Both the position numbers and the translations under genes were made by a program. Positions 28,735 to 41,047 of a stretch of 64,000 nucleotides of DNA are shown piece after piece (within the stretch, counting starts at the first letter, position 1; each line of letters starts with the position of its first letter). The notes beneath the pieces were generated by a model. It saw only the letters and a program-made list of their open reading frames with translations. It was not told the origin of the DNA and did no database searches. This stretch comes from Ascarosepion bandense (lineage: Eukaryota > Mollusca > Cephalopoda > Sepiida > Sepiidae): contig JBBBDQ010001156.1 of assembly GCA_037127315.1 (NCBI GenBank), positions 1,459,001 to 1,523,000 of the forward strand, read 5' to 3'.

Positions 28735-29945
28735 CAAACTTTATTTTGAATCATTCCATCATAAGCAAAGCAATAAAGATGCTAAAACAAAAGGGGTTAC
28801 TGAGTGTAAAATAATAAGAAAATTAAAAATTAATAATTAAAACATTATTAAATAACGAGAACACTAAAAGAAGAGGAATCGAGAAAACTGTACATAACGA
28901 TTGACATTGCATTTACGTTTCTGGATACCAAATTTGGCTAAGCGAGAGTTCCACAGCTGAGAAAAGAAACTAATAGCAAAGAAACTACGGTTAATTTAGC
29001 AAATTCAACAGTAAAATGATAAGACCTATCTGCCAATTTAGTACTGCATTTAAACTCATGATGTCTACACACAATGGAGAAAAATTCATCAAAACAATTA
29101 TCATGAAAGTATTTATAGAAAAGGCACTGGGAAGCTACGATGGGGTGGTGAGAAAGGAACTGAAGCCCAGATGCGGGGTTATGTCAGATAACACTGCAAA
29201 TAAATTATTTTTTGGATTCTATCAAAAAGCACGAGAACAGACATGGAAGAAATATTTGAAACATGGACGAATGGTAGAGTAATAAATGTGTAAGAAAGGT
29301 TCTGGTGGAAAAAAAGTGTCTAGCACGACACAGTGAACCAGATTTTCTACCTAGATTTAGCTATTGATTGAATATAAGCTTTCTACTACATATCAGCGAA
29401 AAACACAATGAGTCGGTACAATGTGTCATTTTTGGAGGTTAGCATCAGCCGTGCTAAACTAGAAAGTAAAAAGGGTACTTCCAGACTATTAAAAGAGAGC
29501 AGTTTTGTTTTGAAGGACTTACAATTAACAAGTCCTTTCTTGCCCGATTTAACGAAAGACTGTAAGTTATTTTGAGATAAACTACTAATAAGACTATGTC
29601 GAACCTATCAGACTTAAAATTGAAGACAGGAGTAAAGTTTTCTATCACCAACCATAGTGAGAATGGATGACTTGAGAAAGGTTATTTATGAAAATTAGTA
29701 ACAATGCAGATGCAAGTATAGAGCCCTGGATTGATGTACAAAAATTTAGAAGTATGGTCATCAAAGGAACCTTCATTCATTTGCCGATTTAACATTATAA
29801 TTCTATGATTAAACATTAGTCCAGAAATACAATAATATTTAAATTTGGGATGAAGAACGGTATGGCAAAACGTATCAAAGGCTTTGGAGATATTCAAATC
29901 AACAGCCCGAACACTATTCGACAGCCACAATATTCGTATCATGGA
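28735..29945 (-). pseudogene. Jockey/CR1-like LINE reverse transcriptase, degraded
   Basis: The minus frame 29942-29682 encodes LNISKAFDTFCHTVLHPKFK and then GISGL-like and NRQMNEGSFDDHTSKF sequence, the first catalytic-Asp region (DxSKAFD) and the following RT blocks. Downstream sequence to 28735 fits the rest of ORF2 and the 3' region, with many stops and frame changes. Dead copy. Confidence 0.75.
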
Positions 29946-29949
29946 TTTT

Positions 29950-31140
29950 TTTAATCATTTCCCCCATGAAAGCATGGGCATGAGTAGGAGGTTACAGTGA
30001 GAGAAAAGACGGTAAATAGCGGATAAATGAGAAGATAGAAGATAGCAATTGACGATGCATCTAAATTTTTTGAGATTCGTTATGGTACAGTGGATATCGA
30101 CCTGGAACGACAAATCGGGGAGCTGAGTTTAAATTCCAGGTGAATTCGTTGCATTCACTTACGTACAAATATCTCTGAGAAAGGTACGTATCCGTCTCTT
30201 CCCTTCAGTTATGGGTTAAATAACGGGACAGACTGGGTTCTATAGCCTTGGCTGGCAACCAGTCTACCGTAGAAAGCAATGGCAACCTACTGCGGGATAA
30301 TCTTCTGCCGAGTCAGTCATGTCTCGAAAGTGACAGAATCGCTCAATCGAGTATCACGTATAGCAAATAACTGACAGACTGACTGTAGCTATCAGGGAAG
30401 CAAGTAAATGGAATGGAGTTCCAAGTGCAAGAAAAGAAACTGTTTGACTAGAAGTGGAGGTTACATTAACTATGTCAACCCTAAAAAGGTGAGACCTTTA
30501 TTCCAAACAATTAGGACGCTTCATTTCACGTCAGAACAGTTGCCACGAAAATATTTTTACGAAAGACAGAGGAAAACCACGTTACGTCAGTGAGAAAAGG
30601 ACTGAATTCCAGATGCTAAATCAGGGACGATTATATTACAACCCTTTCTTCAGATTTTGTTGAGAACCTCGAGAGGAATAGCAGGAACCTCCGACCAGAT
30701 ATGACAACAATAATCAATGTGCGGGTGAATGATAGATTTTTAAATGTGCTAGATGGATTCTGACGGGACAATCTTTCTGTCCCGGAACAGAGACCTAACC
30801 TTCCTAAAATAAAATGAAGCTATAGATCCGATATATTCGTTCAACTTCAGGTTGGTTGAAGAAGCGAGGCTTTGGGGCGCAGTGTGTTGCTCTCAAGGGG
30901 ACTTGCATCGGCCATACTGATGTCTGGCAAGAAGGTTTTCCTATAGTGGTTAAAGAATAGTAGTTTTTGCTTGGAGCCATTAAAAATTACAAGCAATTTC
31001 CTGCTCCAGTTAAACATTGTTTTAGTTTATACATAATTAAGATAAATTTTAGCAAGAAAAATTGTCTGGGACGACAAAGTAAACCAACGAGCAGCTGATG
31101 AGCAATTGATTTAATATAACCTTTCCATCCTTGCTGAAAA
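29950..31140 (-). pseudogene. Second jockey/CR1-like LINE copy, interrupted by an S1 SINE
   Basis: The end block at 29950 (AATCATTTCCCCCATG on plus) and C-terminal segment continue across a SINE at 30073-30385 into CTGTAGCTATCAGGGAAGCA at 30384 onward. The upstream region to about 31140 parallels 29300-29480. All frames are broken. Confidence 0.7.
30073..30385 (+). repeat. S1 SINE nested in a LINE
   Basis: Full S1 copy with a B-box changed to GAGTTTAAATTCC. It sits between two halves of the LINE C-terminal region. Confidence 0.85.
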
Positions 31141-31199
31141 AAAAATTATTTCAAAGTACATATAATATATGAAATATTCAACTCATCTTGTTTTTATAT

Positions 31200-31530
31200 G
31201 CTTTCATAAGATTACATTTAAATATTTAAATAAATATTAATTGTCTTTTTATCCTTTCATGTAAGACGTTGTTACTTTGAAGACACCCTAATATTTAAAT
31301 ATTAGTTGCTTTTATAGCCTTTTATGTAAAACGTTGTCACTTTGAAGACATCCTAATATTTAAATGAATATTAGTTATCTTTATACCTTTTTATGTAAAA
31401 CGCTGTTACTTTGAAGACATCCTAATATTTAAATAAATATGAGTTGTGTTTATATCCTTCACGTACAACGTTATTTCTTTGTAGATAGCCTAATATTTAA
31501 TTTATTAGTTGTTTTACACCCTTTCTGATT
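31200..31530 (+). repeat. Tandem repeat of about 65-69 bp, 4 units
   Basis: Marker GTTGTTACTTTGAAGACA at 31268, 31333, 31402 and, diverged, 31470. Each unit has CCTAATATTTAAAT. Confidence 0.85.
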
Positions 31531-31596
31531 AAATGTAATTCCTAACACAACACTAATAACTGAGTGTGGTTTAATCATTGGCCGTTTTTATTAAGA

Positions 31597-31963
31597 TCTG
31601 CAAGCTTTTTGTCTTCTGATTTTGAAACTGCGATTTTCGTACGATTATCGAAGTTAAGCAACGTCAAATGTTGTCAGTAACTAGACGGCTGACCGTTCGG
31701 GAATATCAGCTGCTGTAAGCATGAATGTGCGGATGGTGCATTGTATGACATTTCGAGAACGGAAAGTCGATGTCTAATCCTAGTCGAGTTCGTTAAATTC
31801 GTTAAAATAACCTTGGGAAAGTTAAAAATTCACCGCCGGGTTGTGAGTTGTATAAATAAATAATGAATCTATCCCCCAAATTCTTGGAATTCAAAATTAT
31901 TTTCTAGCCTTATATAATCTGCAAAAGATTTATAGGCTGTAAAAAATCGATAAATCAATCGTC
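31597..31963 (+). repeat. 5S rRNA-derived SINE (SINE3-like), copy 1
   Basis: The head resembles 5S rRNA, including the internal promoter A-box (CGAAGTTAAGCAACGTC) and the 3' half GGGAATATCAGCTGCTGTAA. The body has an ACCTTGGGAAAG-like block related to S1, and the tail ends AATCAATC. Copy 2 is at 46158-46520. Confidence 0.8.
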
Positions 31964-31999
31964 TGCAGTTATCCATCCTGTAGGTAGCTCTATTTGCCG

Positions 32000-32285
32000 T
32001 GTGTGTCTTACTATTGTTCAGTGGATACTTTTGTTGCATTCTGGGATTTATCGATAAGGAAAATGAAGGAAAAATGGAGCTAAAATTGAAGGAAAAGGAA
32101 GTGATCTAAGTATGCATTTACTAAGGAATTAATTCTGCAGACCAACAGGGTGCTCGATATTTATCGTCGTGTGATCTAATGTTGTACCCGTTGTCAACGA
32201 TGAAGTATAAAAGGAGATTGTTAAGAATTGTCTGTAAGAACTAAAAAAATGCGACAAGACGAGAAACAGAAAATTGTTGAATAAC
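32000..32285. other. No recognisable feature
   Basis: Unmatched sequence; no long frame. Confidence 0.5.
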
Positions 32286-32290
32286 AAAAA

Positions 32291-32321
32291 TTATTTGCGT
32301 ACACACTGACATTATTCTGTG

Positions 32322-32357
<36 letters not shown>

Positions 32358-32386
32358 AAGAATAATGTCAGTGTGTACGCAAATAA
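32291..32386. repeat. Perfect 28-bp inverted repeat around (TA)n
   Basis: Arms 32291-32318 and 32359-32386 are exact complements, with (TA)n at 32329-32352 in the loop. Confidence 0.92.
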
Positions 32387-32728
32387 GTTTCTATGAGCTG
32401 TGATACAGCAAAACAGGCTTGTATGTTGATGAATGATATATGATACTCTCATTGCGATTGAGTTTAAAAAAGAAAATTTTAAAAAAATTCCACTTCTGCT
32501 ATATTAGCATGACTCTTCTGAAATGAGTTCTTTCGGTGACTGGCGTGTGTATACACTGCTTATATAGAACACGTTGAAATTTCCCTTCTCTGATTCTATG
32601 CGCCTATAGCTTAGGGAGTAGCGGCTCTGACAGCAAATCGGTCAAGTTTCGATCCCGGACAGAAACAAGTGGATGTGTTTAGTCACACTCATGATTTGTG
32701 ATACAGCGAAACAGGCTTGTATATGGAT

Positions 32729-32731
<3 letters not shown>
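32385..32731 (+). repeat. S2b repeat with hammerhead remnants at both ends
   Basis: Partial ribozyme at about 32397-32440 (core CTATGA), a tRNA-like middle (ATAGCTTAGGGAGTAGC and GTTTCGATCCCG), and a second at 32684-32730 whose core reads CTCATGA. They are about 287 bp apart. Both look inactive. (TA)n follows at 32732-32786. Confidence 0.8.
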
Positions 32732-32790
<59 letters not shown>

Positions 32791-32845
32791 TGACAACGCA
32801 CGTATGCAAATGGAAACACGAACAATACGGATAAAAAGAGCCTTA

Positions 32846-33136
32846 CGTGATACACGCTTGGGCGAGTATGTCTAGAAATAGAGATTGCTGAATGAGAAGA
32901 AGATTATACTGCACTAGGTTGCCACTACTTTCTGCAGTAAATTGGTTGCCAGCCAAGGCTATAGAACCCAATCTGTCCTGTTATTTAACCCATAACTGTA
33001 GGGAAAAAACGGATTAACACCTTACCCAAGAGTATTTGGGCGTAAATGAATGCAAGGAATTCAACTGGAATTTGAACTCGGCCCTCCGATTTCTGGTTCC
33101 GAGCCGATATCCTCTGCACCACAACGCACATCATCT
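32846..33136 (-). repeat. S1 tRNA-derived SINE
   Basis: Sense minus, from GATGTGCGTTGTGGTGCAGA to a diverged tail. Confidence 0.85.
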
Positions 33137-33242
33137 AATGAAAAGTTTTTCAAAAACGAAAATCGTCAAATATGAGCAGCAAATTGCTGAAAACCTCTTA
33201 AGAGTGGACTGAAGTGTCCGCCTTCGAAATTCTGGGGTTAGG

Positions 33243-33378
<136 letters not shown>

Positions 33379-33739
33379 CACATTGATAAAAGACTTATTA
33401 TAAACAGTGCACGATGACATCAGGAAAAGTAGAGATCAAAGAAATGTCAGGGAACAGATTCTAAATTACATGCATGATTAAAAAATCTACAGCCGGTTTT
33501 CATTGGACTAAATACAAAGTTAAACCAGATAACACGTGCGCATTCGACGTTGACGGTCAACAAAATGACCGGATTAGTGTTCATAACAGCTAAACAGTCA
33601 GCGATTTATTGCGTCGTGTCTTCTATCCCAAATCGTTTTCCTGGACCCCAGAATTCATACAATGCTGACAGGAAAAGTCAGTATTTCAATTGTCCTGACC
33701 TCTTTCGGAGATTCCAGAAAAATTAACTCCACTTATAAG

Positions 33740-34640
33740 AATTTTTTCCTCCTTTTCTGCCCTCCTTGGATGCAATCAATGATCTTCATTATCAATTAAT
33801 TTTTTATCATGCTACACGTTCCTCATTTGATCTGTCTTTTGTTATTGTTGTTATTACTTCTATTTTACTTTGTTTTAATCATTTCTTTTTCTTTTTCTGT
33901 CCCTGTAAACTTTTTTCTAATCCTCTTCACTCTCTATTTTACTCTCTCGCTCTCTAGTTTTTTTTTTCCCTTCTCGCAGTTTATATTTTTCGTCTTCAGT
34001 CTCTCGTTTTTGAAGTTCTTCTTACCTGCTCTTTTTATCGTCACTTCCTTACCTTTATTTTTTCCTTACTTTCAGTTCTCTTCTTCAAACTATTTTTTTC
34101 ATTTTCCTTCTTTACCCATTTTTTTTTCCTTTAAGTTAATTCTTTTTTTCTGCTTCTTCTTTTCAAATTATTTTGGTTTTCTTACACTGGCATTCTTCTT
34201 CTGTTTAGCTTGCTACGCTCTCTTTTCCATTTTCTTTTTTCTTATTCATTATTTTTTTTTTGTATTCATTCTTTTCGATTTGTCTTGCTTTTTTTTTCTA
34301 TGAAATTTATTCTTTATCTTATTCGTAAGTCACCATCTTCTCCTCTTTTTTCTTTACATCTTTTATTTATTTAATTTTTCTTTCAATTTGTTAGCTCTTT
34401 CATTGTTTTATTTTCCTTCTTTTGTCTGCTCTTTATCATTTCTTTCCTTTCTCCAGTTATCTTCCTTTCTTTTCATTTTCTTCCTCGATCCTTTGTTTTT
34501 CAACAAATATTCTCCTTTTTTTCATTTTCTTATTATTATTCTTTAACTGCATAAATTTTGCCTTTATATATACCTTCTCATCTTTCCAGACTTACTATTA
34601 CTTTTTTATTTCCTAGATGTCATCTGTATCCCTATTTTCT
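33740..34640 (+). repeat. Polypyrimidine tract (TTC/TTTTC-rich)
   Basis: Very C/T-rich with no fixed period. The 164-codon frame across it is Phe/Leu/Ser-rich and not a gene. Confidence 0.85.
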
Positions 34641-34643
34641 GTT

Positions 34644-35560
34644 ATTCTACTGCTTAACCTTCACTTTCCTTTTTTTATTCTATTGCTTAACTTTTACTTT
34701 CTCTCTTTTTATTCTACTGCTTAACCTTCACTTTCCTTTTTTTATTCTATTGCTTAACTTTTACTTTCTCTCTTTTTATTCTACTGCTTAACCTTCACTT
34801 TCCTTTTTTTATTCTATTGCTTAACTTTTACTTTCTCTCTTTTTATTCTACTGCTTAACCTTCACTTTCCTTTTTTATTCTATTGCTTAACTTTTACTTT
34901 CTCTCTTTTTATTCTACTACTTAACCTTCACTTTCCTTTTTTTATTCTATTGCTTAACTTTTACTTTCTCTCTTTTTATTCTACTGCTTAACCTTCACTT
35001 TCCTTTTTTATTCTATTGCTTAACTTTTACTTTCTCTCTTTTTATTCTACTGCTTAACCTTCACTTTCCTTTTTTATTCTATTGCTTAACTTTTACTTTC
35101 TCTCTTTTTATTCTACTGCTTAACCTTCACTTTCCTTTTTTTATTCTATTGCTTAACTTTTACTTTCTCTCTTTTTATTCTACTGCTTAACCTTCACTTT
35201 CCTTTTTTATTCTATTGCTTAACTTTTACTTTCTCTCTTTTTATTCTACTGCTTAACCTTCACTTTCCTTTTTTATTCTATTGCTTAACTTTTACTTTCT
35301 CTCTTTTTATTCTACTGCTTAACCTTCACTTTCCTTTTTTTATTCTATTGCTTAACTTTTACTTTCTCTCTTTTTATTCTACTGCTTAACCTTCACTTTC
35401 CTTTTTTATTCTATTGCTTAACTTTTACTTTCTCTCTTTTTATTCTACTGCTTAACCTTCACTTTCCTTTTTTATTCTATTGCTTAACTTTTACTTTCTC
35501 TCTTTTTATTCTACTGCTTAACCTTCACTTTCCTTTTTTTATTCTACTGCTTAACCTTTA
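34644..35560 (+). repeat. 65-bp minisatellite with a two-part unit, about 14 copies
   Basis: Alternating half-units TTCTATTGCTTAACTTTTAC and TTCTACTGCTTAACCTTCAC, each followed by a T/C-rich filler, give a ~65-bp higher-order unit. T-run length varies between copies by a base or two. All pyrimidine-rich on plus. Confidence 0.93.
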
Positions 35561-35879
35561 CTTTCTCTCTTTTTTTCTGTTATTCTACTCATATTTTTTA
35601 TCTTTTTTCTTTCACTTAACCTTTGCCTTTCCACTCATTTTTATTTTATTTCATTTTCATTCCTCCAATTCAGTGATTTACTCTTTTCTATTTCTAGGGT
35701 CATTCTCATTTTTCGATATGCATCCTTCTCGCTTTTCTTCTTCGCATACATTCTAAACCTCTGTCTTAACTTTACCCTGCGAATTCACCAATTCGGCATC
35801 TGCCCTTGTCTGTCGCCGTCATTTTTTATTCAATTTTGCCTGGGCCCGCTTCGCGGTCTTTTTTTTTTTTTTTTTTTTT

Positions 35880-36030
35880 CACTAATCACCGCTATCAACT
35901 TAATTACACCCCGCCCTCGCATTGCTTCCCTACTCCAAACATTATTTCCGCCTCTTGTACTAGAGAGTTTCATAATTTCCGGTCGGAAAGAAGTCAAAAT
36001 TTGGGTTAACTTGAGAAAAAGAGCGACCAA
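35880..36030. other. Junction between polypyrimidine and polypurine blocks
   Basis: Short mixed-sequence stretch following a T-run at 35859-35880. No gene. Confidence 0.6.
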
Positions 36031-37276
36031 AACCGAAAATAAGGTAAAAGAGGAGTAAAGAAAACGAATGAAAGGAACAACGGTGCTAATAATTCAAAAG
36101 ACTTAAGAAGAAGCTTTTATTTAAGAAAAGAAGGGGATGATAAGAGAAAGAAATAATGAATCCGAGCTCGAGAGATATAGAGAATCAGAAACACGTTAGC
36201 CAGCAAACCAAAATTTATATATTGTCAAATAGTAAAATTTAAAATACGTAAGTATGAAAGACATTGATAGTGATAAACTGAACTACAGTTAAGGTTTAGA
36301 GGCAAAAGTAGTGTAAATAAATTTTATTTATTATATTTCAATAATTTGTTTGTGAAAGCTAGCGGTGGATGGCAAAATATCGTGTGATAATAAAATCAAA
36401 TAAAGGAAATGTGACAAAAAACATAAGAAAAAGTCAAACAGAATGAATTCTAAAGAAAGTCGATGCCGGTTTTGGATTAACTTGTATAACAAGCGAATAA
36501 TATAAAAAAAAATAAAGAAAATATGTAAAAGGGTAAGTGATATGGAGATATACAAAAAGAAGCAATAAAGAGACAACAAAAAAGGAGCTGAATCAACCAT
36601 AGCTTAAGATGGCAAATCTATGAGAGTCGGAAATTACAAAGAAAGGAGAAAGAAAGAAAGTAACGAAAATCAAAGAAGAAAGAAAGGAAGTGACGAAAAT
36701 GGAACAAGAAATAAAGAAAGTGATGAGAATCAGATTAAAAGAAGAAAGTAACGAAAATCAAAGAAGAAAGAAAGGAAGTGACGAAAATGGAACAAGAAAT
36801 AAAGAAAGTGATGAGAATCAGATTAAAAGAAAAAAGTAACGATAATCAAAGAGGAAAGAAAGGAAGTGACGAAAATGGAACAAGAAATAAAGAAAGTGAT
36901 GAGAATCAGATTAAAAGAAGAAAGTAACGAAAATCAAAGAAGAAAGAAAGGAAGTGACGAAAATGGAACAAGAAATAAAGAAAGTGATGAGAATCAGATT
37001 AAAAGAAAAAAGTAACGATAATCAAAGAGGAAAGAAAGAATGTAAAGCGAATCAAAAAAGTGATGAGAATTAAAAAAGAAAGAAAGGATGTGGCAGCAAT
37101 CCAAGAAAAACTGATGTGAGAAGAATTAAATAAATAAAAAAAATGATTATAGAAAATGATGAGAATCAAAAAGAAGGAAAGAAAAACGTAACGCAAATAG
37201 AAGAAGAATGAAAAAGAGAAAGGGACAAAGATCAAGGAAGAAAGAAAGTGAAGAGAATCGTAGAAAAATAAAGTGA

Positions 37277-37307
<31 letters not shown>

Positions 37308-37348
37308 TGACGGGAATCTAAGAAGAAAGAAATAAAGTGAGGAGAATC

Positions 37349-37385
<37 letters not shown>

Positions 37386-37402
37386 AAATAACGGGAATCT
37401 AA

Positions 37403-37443
<41 letters not shown>

Positions 37444-37543
37444 AGAGAAAGCGACAGGAATCTAAGAAGAAAGAAATAAAGTGACGAGAACCAAAGAAAG
37501 AAAGAAAGAAAGAAGAAAGATAGTGACGGGAATCTAAGAATCA

Positions 37544-37599
<56 letters not shown>

Positions 37600-37648
37600 A
37601 AATAACGGGAATCTAAGAAGAAAGAAAGAAAGAAAATAACGGGAATCT

Positions 37649-37680
<32 letters not shown>

Positions 37681-38890
37681 AGAGAAAGCAACGGGAATCT
37701 AAGAAGAAAGAAATAATGTGACGAGAACCAAAGAAAGAAAGAAAGAAAGAAAGAAAAAAAGAAAGAAAGAAAGAAAGAAGAAAGAAAATGACGGGAATCT
37801 AAGAAGAAACAAAGAAAGAATGAAAGAAAGCATGAAAGAAGAGAAAGCGACGGGATTCTAAGAAGAAAGAAATAAAGTGACGAGAACCAAAGGAAGAAAG
37901 AAAGAAAGAAAGAAAGATAGAAAGAAAGATAAAAGAAATATAGTGACGGGAATCTAAGAAGAAAGAAATAAAGTGACGGGAATCGAAGAAAAAAAGAAAG
38001 AATGAAAAGAAAGAAAGTGACGGGAATTTAAGAAGAAAGAAAATAAAGTGATGAGATTCGAAGAAAGAAAGAAAGAATGAAAGAAAGAAAGAAAGAAAGA
38101 AAGAAAGAAAATGACAGGCATCAAAGAAGAGATAAAGTGACGCGATTCGTAAATAAAAGAAAGAAAGTGACGGAAATAAAACAAAGAAAGAAAGTGACGC
38201 GGATTGAAAAAGAAAGAAAAAAGTGACCAGATTCAAAGAAGAAAGAAAAAAGTGACAATGATTGAAGAAGAAAGAAAGTCACGATGAACGAAGAAGAAAG
38301 AAAGTGATGACAATCAAAAAAGAAGAAAGAAAGAAAGAAAGAATGTGATGAAAATAAAGAATCAAAGAAAATAAAAAATATGATGAGAATAATTAATATA
38401 GAATCAAAGAAAGAAAGAAAGGAAGAAAATGATAAAAATCAAAGAAAGAAGGAAAAGAGGAAAGAAAGCGAAGAGAATCAAATTAATAGTGACGAGAATA
38501 AAAGAAAAGCAGTGGAATTAAATGAAAGATTAATTGACGTGAATAAAAAAGTGTTAATACAAAACAACAAAATGAAATTAAGCAAAACTGATGAAATGAA
38601 TGATCTAAAATGAAAAAAAGAAAGAATTAAATCAAGGCAAAAAGTCATGAGAATCAAAGAAAATAAATATTAAAGAAAAGAAAGGTTGCGGGAAAGAAAA
38701 AAAGGAAGAATGAATATATGAAGAATAAAAAAAATGAACGAAAGAAAAATTGAGGTAATACTAGAAGTAATTGGGATCAAAGAAAGAAAGAATCAAAGAA
38801 AGAGAGAAAGGAAGAAAGAAAGAAAAACAAGTCATGCAAGGAATGAGTTAGGGGAGATGATGGCAAGCATAGAAAAATATCGAAAAGTAT
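36030..38890 (+). repeat. Polypurine block, with a 93-bp array and GAAA arrays
   Basis: Almost entirely A/G on plus. At about 36640-37030 a ~93-bp unit recurs (marker GTGACGAAAATGGAACAAGA). At 37270-38250, (GAAA)n blocks alternate with ACGGGAATCTAAGAAGAAAG spacers. The long frames are Ser/Phe or Lys/Glu artefacts. Confidence 0.9.
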
Positions 38891-39039
38891 AAAAAATGAA
38901 AAAAATCATTAAAGAACAATAAAATATAGAAAAGAAACTAAACTGAAATCGCAGATAAAATAAGAGGAGAAAGTTGACAATGAGAACGAAGTTGAAAATG
39001 GCAAAAAAAAAAAAAAGAAATCGAAAAATTATACTAAAA

Positions 39040-39044
<5 letters not shown>

Positions 39045-39094
<50 letters not shown>
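39045..39094. repeat. (TA)n microsatellite
   Basis: Precedes an S2 copy; another (TA)n tract at 39226-39266 follows it. Confidence 0.9.
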
Positions 39095-39098
<4 letters not shown>

Positions 39099-39102
39099 AC
39101 TT

Positions 39103-39221
39103 TAGTCATCCGTAGACAGATCTGTTTCGCTGTATTACAGCTCATCATTACGGCTTAGACTCCGGTCGATTCCTAACCCAGGACTGAAACCCGACCGAAG
39201 TGGCGTCAGACGCGATTCCAC

Positions 39222-39222
<1 letters not shown>
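39103..39222 (-). repeat. S2 repeat, truncated; hammerhead core mutated
   Basis: The ribozyme region 39110-39153 has ATGATGA instead of CTGATGA but keeps stem II GCTGT/ACAGC, stem III and stem I CCGTA/TACGG. Predicted inactive. Confidence 0.8.
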
Positions 39223-39267
<45 letters not shown>

Positions 39268-39269
<2 letters not shown>

Positions 39270-39690
39270 CATTTCACCCCGAGCAAGGCGGAAACGCCAC
39301 TGATGTGCAGGGGGCTACATGAATGTAAAAAGATTAATTAGAAAAGAGTGAGGAGTACAAACTAGTTAGAAAGGAGCAATAGAAAGCTGAGAAAGCAGGT
39401 GCGATGACAGCTACATAGGTGGAGAGAAAGGGAAGGTTATACAGGGGTGGGGAGAGAGCTAGAGCCCAGTGGTTAGTAGATGAGTATTGACTTTGCATTT
39501 AAATTTCTGGAGGTTGTAGCCGCCAGGAAAGTAAGAATACGGGAGCGAGTTCCACAGGCGGGGAGTGCGAGAGAAGAAGCTGCAGGAGTAGAATTGTCGT
39601 CTGCATTTGGCTAACCTGACTGTGAATGGGTGGGACACAGTTGCCAGTCTGGTTGTTGAACTCGTAGGTTTATCTAACTTTTGTTCATGC
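39268..39690 (-). mobile_element. Jockey/CR1-like LINE, 3' end with C-terminal coding fragment
   Basis: The minus frame 39692-39459 encodes QFYSCSFFSRTPRLWNSLPY and then GYNLQKFKCKVNTHLLT. Best preserved copy of this C-terminus in the window. Confidence 0.82.
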
Positions 39691-39770
39691 ATTTACTTTT
39701 ATAAAGAGTGCTCGTACAAATGTAGAGCGTTATACAAAGTGCTCGATACAAATGTAGAACGTTATAGGCA

Positions 39771-39771
<1 letters not shown>

Positions 39772-39829
<58 letters not shown>
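39772..39829. repeat. (TA)n microsatellite
   Basis: About 29 dinucleotide units. Confidence 0.9.
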
Positions 39830-39832
<3 letters not shown>

Positions 39833-39849
39833 AGCAGGAAATTATCGGA

Positions 39850-40730
39850 CGGGAAAAGTAAAGAATTCCGATATTAGAAAAATACGACTAAAGAAAAAAT
39901 AATGAATTACCAGCAAATATATATAGTGAACGTAAAATGAAACTCGAAAAACTCCGAATACAAATAAATAAATAAATAAATAAAACGAAGAAAGAGTAAA
40001 AACTGTTAAGAAATATGTCATGAAAATATAACCGATGAGAAAGAAAAATTTAAGCTACACAGTTATTTAATAAAAAGGAAAAAGCGAAAGAGGTAAAAAT
40101 TAAACAAAAAGAAATAATTCTAATTTTCCTTCTTTTTTTCTTCAGATGATATTTCATCATTTGTACAGTTCAACTAAAATAGTTTTGTCGTCTGCTACTT
40201 TCTCTTTTACTTTTTTACGAATTGATTTTGATTGTGATGTTATCATTATTATTCTTACTTGATGTATAAGAGATGTTTTTCTTTCTTTTTTAATGTAAAA
40301 GAAAATTGTCCTTCAGTCTATAAAGAGACCAGCACCAACCATTTTTTTACAGCACAGTGTGCATCTGTCCGTCCAAAAATTGTTAAATCGAAAAAAATAC
40401 TAGTAGGTCAGATCAACACCCAATTTTGTAGTCTTCTATTAAATAAATTGCTTTTCAAGATGCCCAGTTTTCTGAAGAATTTCACGTTGTTATCTTAGGT
40501 CAAAAGTTGTTAGTTTTTATTGATAAATTTGTTTTTGATTTTTTGATTTTTTTTTATCTGGAGTTATGCAATAAAAGATTATTTTCTGAATAATAAACAG
40601 ACAGATTAAACTTAGCTTTTAGTAAATTTACCAAATTTTAAAATTTATTTTTAATTATAGATTCTAATTTTAAACATTTGAATTATAATTTTAAATGTAA
40701 CCCACCAGGCACTTGTGTTCATACAGCGCG
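39850..40730. other. AT-rich, no recognisable gene
   Basis: The 79-codon frame at 40259-40498 shows no known domain. Confidence 0.45.
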
Positions 40731-40735
40731 CACGC

Positions 40736-40757
40736 ATATATATATATATATATATAT

Positions 40758-40835
<78 letters not shown>
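40736..40835. repeat. (TA)n(GATA)n(TG)n compound microsatellite
   Basis: Three simple repeats in succession. Confidence 0.92.
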
Positions 40836-40839
<4 letters not shown>

Positions 40840-40945
40840 AAGTATGTGTGTACACGGAGGTACAAAGTGATATATAAATATTTATCAGAACAGTGCTTAT
40901 TGTAATATAACAGGGTTATTAAGTTTATATTTAAAAATATTAAGA

Positions 40946-41047
40946 GTATCTTAAGTCTAAAGCACGACTCGGAATTTCATATGCTACGCAATCATCAGGT
41001 GCATATGAGCTGACCGTTTCTAGATTTGAATTTTTTATTTTGGTACT
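40946..41047 (-). repeat. Hammerhead-bearing terminal repeat (left, inverted)
   Basis: Inverted relative to 42447-42552, with 1.4 kb between them. Candidate termini of one Penelope-like or foldback element; the interior (41050-42440) holds an S1 SINE and no recognised coding region. Confidence 0.7.
40960..41004 (-). ncRNA. Hammerhead-like ribozyme (diverged)
   Basis: Core CTGATGA, GAAA, short stem III with loop CCG, GTC triplet, stem I GCAC/GTGC. Stem II is weak. Confidence 0.55.

Noticed and set aside
33809..34303. 164-codon Phe/Leu-rich frame resembling a membrane protein
   Set aside because: The hydrophobicity is due to polypyrimidine composition; no conserved domain or neighbouring exon-like structure.
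36999..38236. Long Ser/Phe-rich frames of 145-181 codons (minus)
   Set aside because: Translation of GAAA arrays and their spacers; periodic and low complexity.
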